Below, in pieces: positions 5,640 through 6,900 of a DNA stretch of 6,900 nucleotides (position 1 is its first letter; every line of letters starts with the position of its first letter). Source of the stretch: Spirochaetota bacterium (lineage in GTDB: Bacteria > Spirochaetota > Spirochaetia > Treponematales > Treponemataceae); assembly GCA_029571425.1 (NCBI GenBank), contig JAKPSR010000150.1:1-6900 (forward strand), given 5' to 3'. The translations under genes were made by a program, and so were the position numbers. The notes under the pieces were generated by a model that did no database searches, was not told the DNA's origin, and was given only the letters and a program-made list of their open reading frames with translations.

Positions 5640-6739
5640 TGGCGACTCGTGCGCAGTGCGCGCCGCGCGTCGAACCGCGCCTTCGCGAGGTGGACGAGCT
5701 TCATCACCAGGTCGGCGTAGGGAAGGCCGGAGGCCTCGCACATCTTGGGGAACATCGATATCGAGGTGAAGCCGGGTATCGTGTTGATCTCGTTTAGGTA
5801 GAGGGCGTCATTGCGCTTGTCGACGAAGAAGTCGACGCGCGAGAGGCCGGTGAGGTCTAGGGCCTTGTACGCCTGGACCGCCAGCTGCCGGACGCGGCGG
5901 GTCGCCTGCTCCCCGAGGTCGGCCGGTATCTTCAGCGCGGCCCCGTCGGGGTCGACGTACTTCGCGTCGTAGTCGTAGAACTCGTGGCTCGGGACGATCT
6001 CGCCCGGGGTGTAGGCGACGGGCGCGTCGTTGCCGGTCACCGAGCACTCGATCTCGCGCGCGGGGATGAAGGGCTCGATCAGTATCTTGTCGTCCCAGAG
6101 GAAGGCCTCGCCGGCACGGCGCTCGAGTTCCTCTCGGGTCGAGGCCTTCGCCGCCCCGACCGAGCTTCCCGCGCAGGCGGGCTTGACGAAGACGGGCCAG
6201 GAGAACTCCTTCTCGGCGCGCTGGACGATCGACCGCCTGTCGGCCTCGGACGACCACTCGGCGAACCGCGCGGCGACGAAGGGGACGATCGGAAGGCCTG
6301 CAGCTTGCCACAGTATCTTCGTTTTCTCCTTGTCCATGGCGATCGCGCTCGCCATGACGCCGCCGCCGACGTAGGGAAGGTCGGCCATCTCGAAGAGACC
6401 CTGGATCGTCCCGTCCTCGCCGAAGGTTCCGTGGAGGACGGGGAAGGCGACGTCGACGGGAATCGGCGCGCCTGAGACGGAGATTGCGCTCGCGGTCCCG
6501 CCTCCCGGGACGACGTGCACGCGGCGGGCCGGCGCAGCGACGACGGATAGGACGGCCTTTGGGTCGGCGCGAAGCGCGGCGAGTTGGGCCTCCTCCTGGA
6601 GGTACCATGCGCCGTCCTTGGCGATGCCGACGAGGATGACCCTGTTCCCCTCGGGTATGTTCCGCGCGATGGAGCTCGCCGAGACGAGAGATACCTCGTG
6701 CTCGCCCGACTTCCCGCCGTAGATGACCGCTATGTTCAT
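5636..6739 (-). CDS. ddl: D-alanine--D-alanine ligase
   Basis: This 367-residue cytoplasmic ATP-grasp enzyme joins two D-alanines for the end of the peptidoglycan stem peptide. Motifs in order are GGKSGEHEVSL (8-18), the N-terminal substrate site; VLHGTFGEDGTIQG (101-114); AMDKEKTK (134-141); and FVKPACAGSSVG (184-195) with ATP-binding lysines. HEFYDYDAKY (252-261) is the omega loop, with the Tyr typical of D-Ala-D-Ala rather than D-Ala-D-Lac ligases. EINTIPGFTSISMFP (317-331) carries the Mg/ATP residues. All catalytic landmarks are present, and the length is typical. The ATG at 6739 overlaps the murE stop (ATGA) with a modest GGGGG six bases upstream, and its own TGA overlaps the GTG of the DapF-fold gene. 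Expression should follow murE; no promoter is visible inside the window. Confidence 0.96.
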   Translation of the reverse strand: MNIAVIYGGKSGEHEVSLVSASSIARNIPEGNRVILVGIAKDGAWYLQEEAQLAALRADPKAVLSVVAAPARRVHVVPGGGTASAISVSGAPIPVDVAFPVLHGTFGEDGTIQGLFEMADLPYVGGGVMASAIAMDKEKTKILWQAAGLPIVPFVAARFAEWSSEADRRSIVQRAEKEFSWPVFVKPACAGSSVGAAKASTREELERRAGEAFLWDDKILIEPFIPAREIECSVTGNDAPVAYTPGEIVPSHEFYDYDAKYVDPDGAALKIPADLGEQATRRVRQLAVQAYKALDLTGLSRVDFFVDKRNDALYLNEINTIPGFTSISMFPKMCEASGLPYADLVMKLVHLAKARFDARRALRTSRQ

Positions 6740-6900
6740 TTCTTGCCCCCAAAGCCCCGCTCGCGCAGGGCGGATCGCGCTTCCTCGATTTCGTCGTAGA
6801 CGATCGTTCGGTCGCGGTAGATGATCGAGTTCTCGTGCCCCTTGCCGAGGAGGAGGACGAGGTCCCCCGGCCCGGCGAGGTCGATCGCCTTGCGGACCGC
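6736..6900 (-). CDS. murE: UDP-MurNAc-tripeptide ligase (MurE), C-terminal 54 residues (partial)
   Basis: The frame is open from the right edge to a TGA at 6736 that overlaps the ddl start. It encodes AGPGDLVLLLGKGHENSIIY followed by an acidic helix (YDEIEEARSALRERG) and GFGGKK at the end. The GDxVLLxGKGHE signature is specific to the C-terminal domain of MurE among Mur ligases. MurE adds the third stem-peptide residue (meso-DAP, L-Lys or L-Orn depending on the organism). The DNPR-type motif that would indicate which is used lies outside the window, so the substrate cannot be read here. That substrate matters because the downstream DapF-like protein looks inactive. Confidence 0.88.
   Translation of the reverse strand, partial: AVRKAIDLAGPGDLVLLLGKGHENSIIYRDRTIVYDEIEEARSALRERGFGGKK

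Noticed and set aside
4824..5720. Long plus-strand open frame opposite the DapF-like gene
   Set aside because: Arg/Gly/Ala-rich shadow with no domain; the minus-strand frame carries the DapF landmarks.
5808..6752. Second minus-strand frame of about 314 codons within ddl
   Set aside because: Arg-dominated sequence in a shifted frame of a clear ddl gene; no independent evidence.

Overview
The window is G+C-rich, densely packed bacterial chromosome from a diderm, Gram-negative-type organism. I infer a free-living or host-associated spirochaete (Spirochaetota). The support is the combination of a seven-helix membrane AraC regulator, a FecR-domain protein with a signal peptide and no FecI partner, and an unusual MurD. 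No single marker proves it. I see no RNA genes, insertion sequences, CRISPR array, attachment site or tandem repeat array, and every intergenic gap is under 60 bases.

Layout. Bases 1-206 (minus) hold the first 68 codons of an unidentified gene. Its ATG overlaps (ATGA) the stop of an AraC-type regulator (203-1297, minus) with seven predicted membrane helices before its DNA-binding domain. That pair has its own sigma70-like promoter (1307-1335). Next come an unrecognised 312-residue protein (2767-3705) and murD (1356-2777), both minus. The murD start is a TTG inside the end of the upstream gene, set by a strong ribosome-binding site. A 24-base divergent gap (3706-3729) separates these from a plus-strand FecR-domain protein (3730-4728). 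That gene converges on a minus-strand operon, with a GC-rich hairpin at the junction. In transcription order the operon is the end of murE (6736-6900), ddl (5636-6739) and a DapF-fold protein (4764-5639), joined by 4-base overlaps.

How the genes work together. Four genes concern peptidoglycan. MurD adds the second residue of the stem peptide, MurE the third, and Ddl makes the D-Ala-D-Ala that caps it. The DapF-fold protein would be expected to supply meso-diaminopimelate, but the aligned positions of both catalytic cysteines and most substrate-binding residues are changed. It is therefore probably a pseudoenzyme or has been repurposed. MurD also departs from the classical family at positions that recognise D-glutamate. 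Together these suggest non-textbook stem-peptide chemistry in this organism, which is the main point worth following up.
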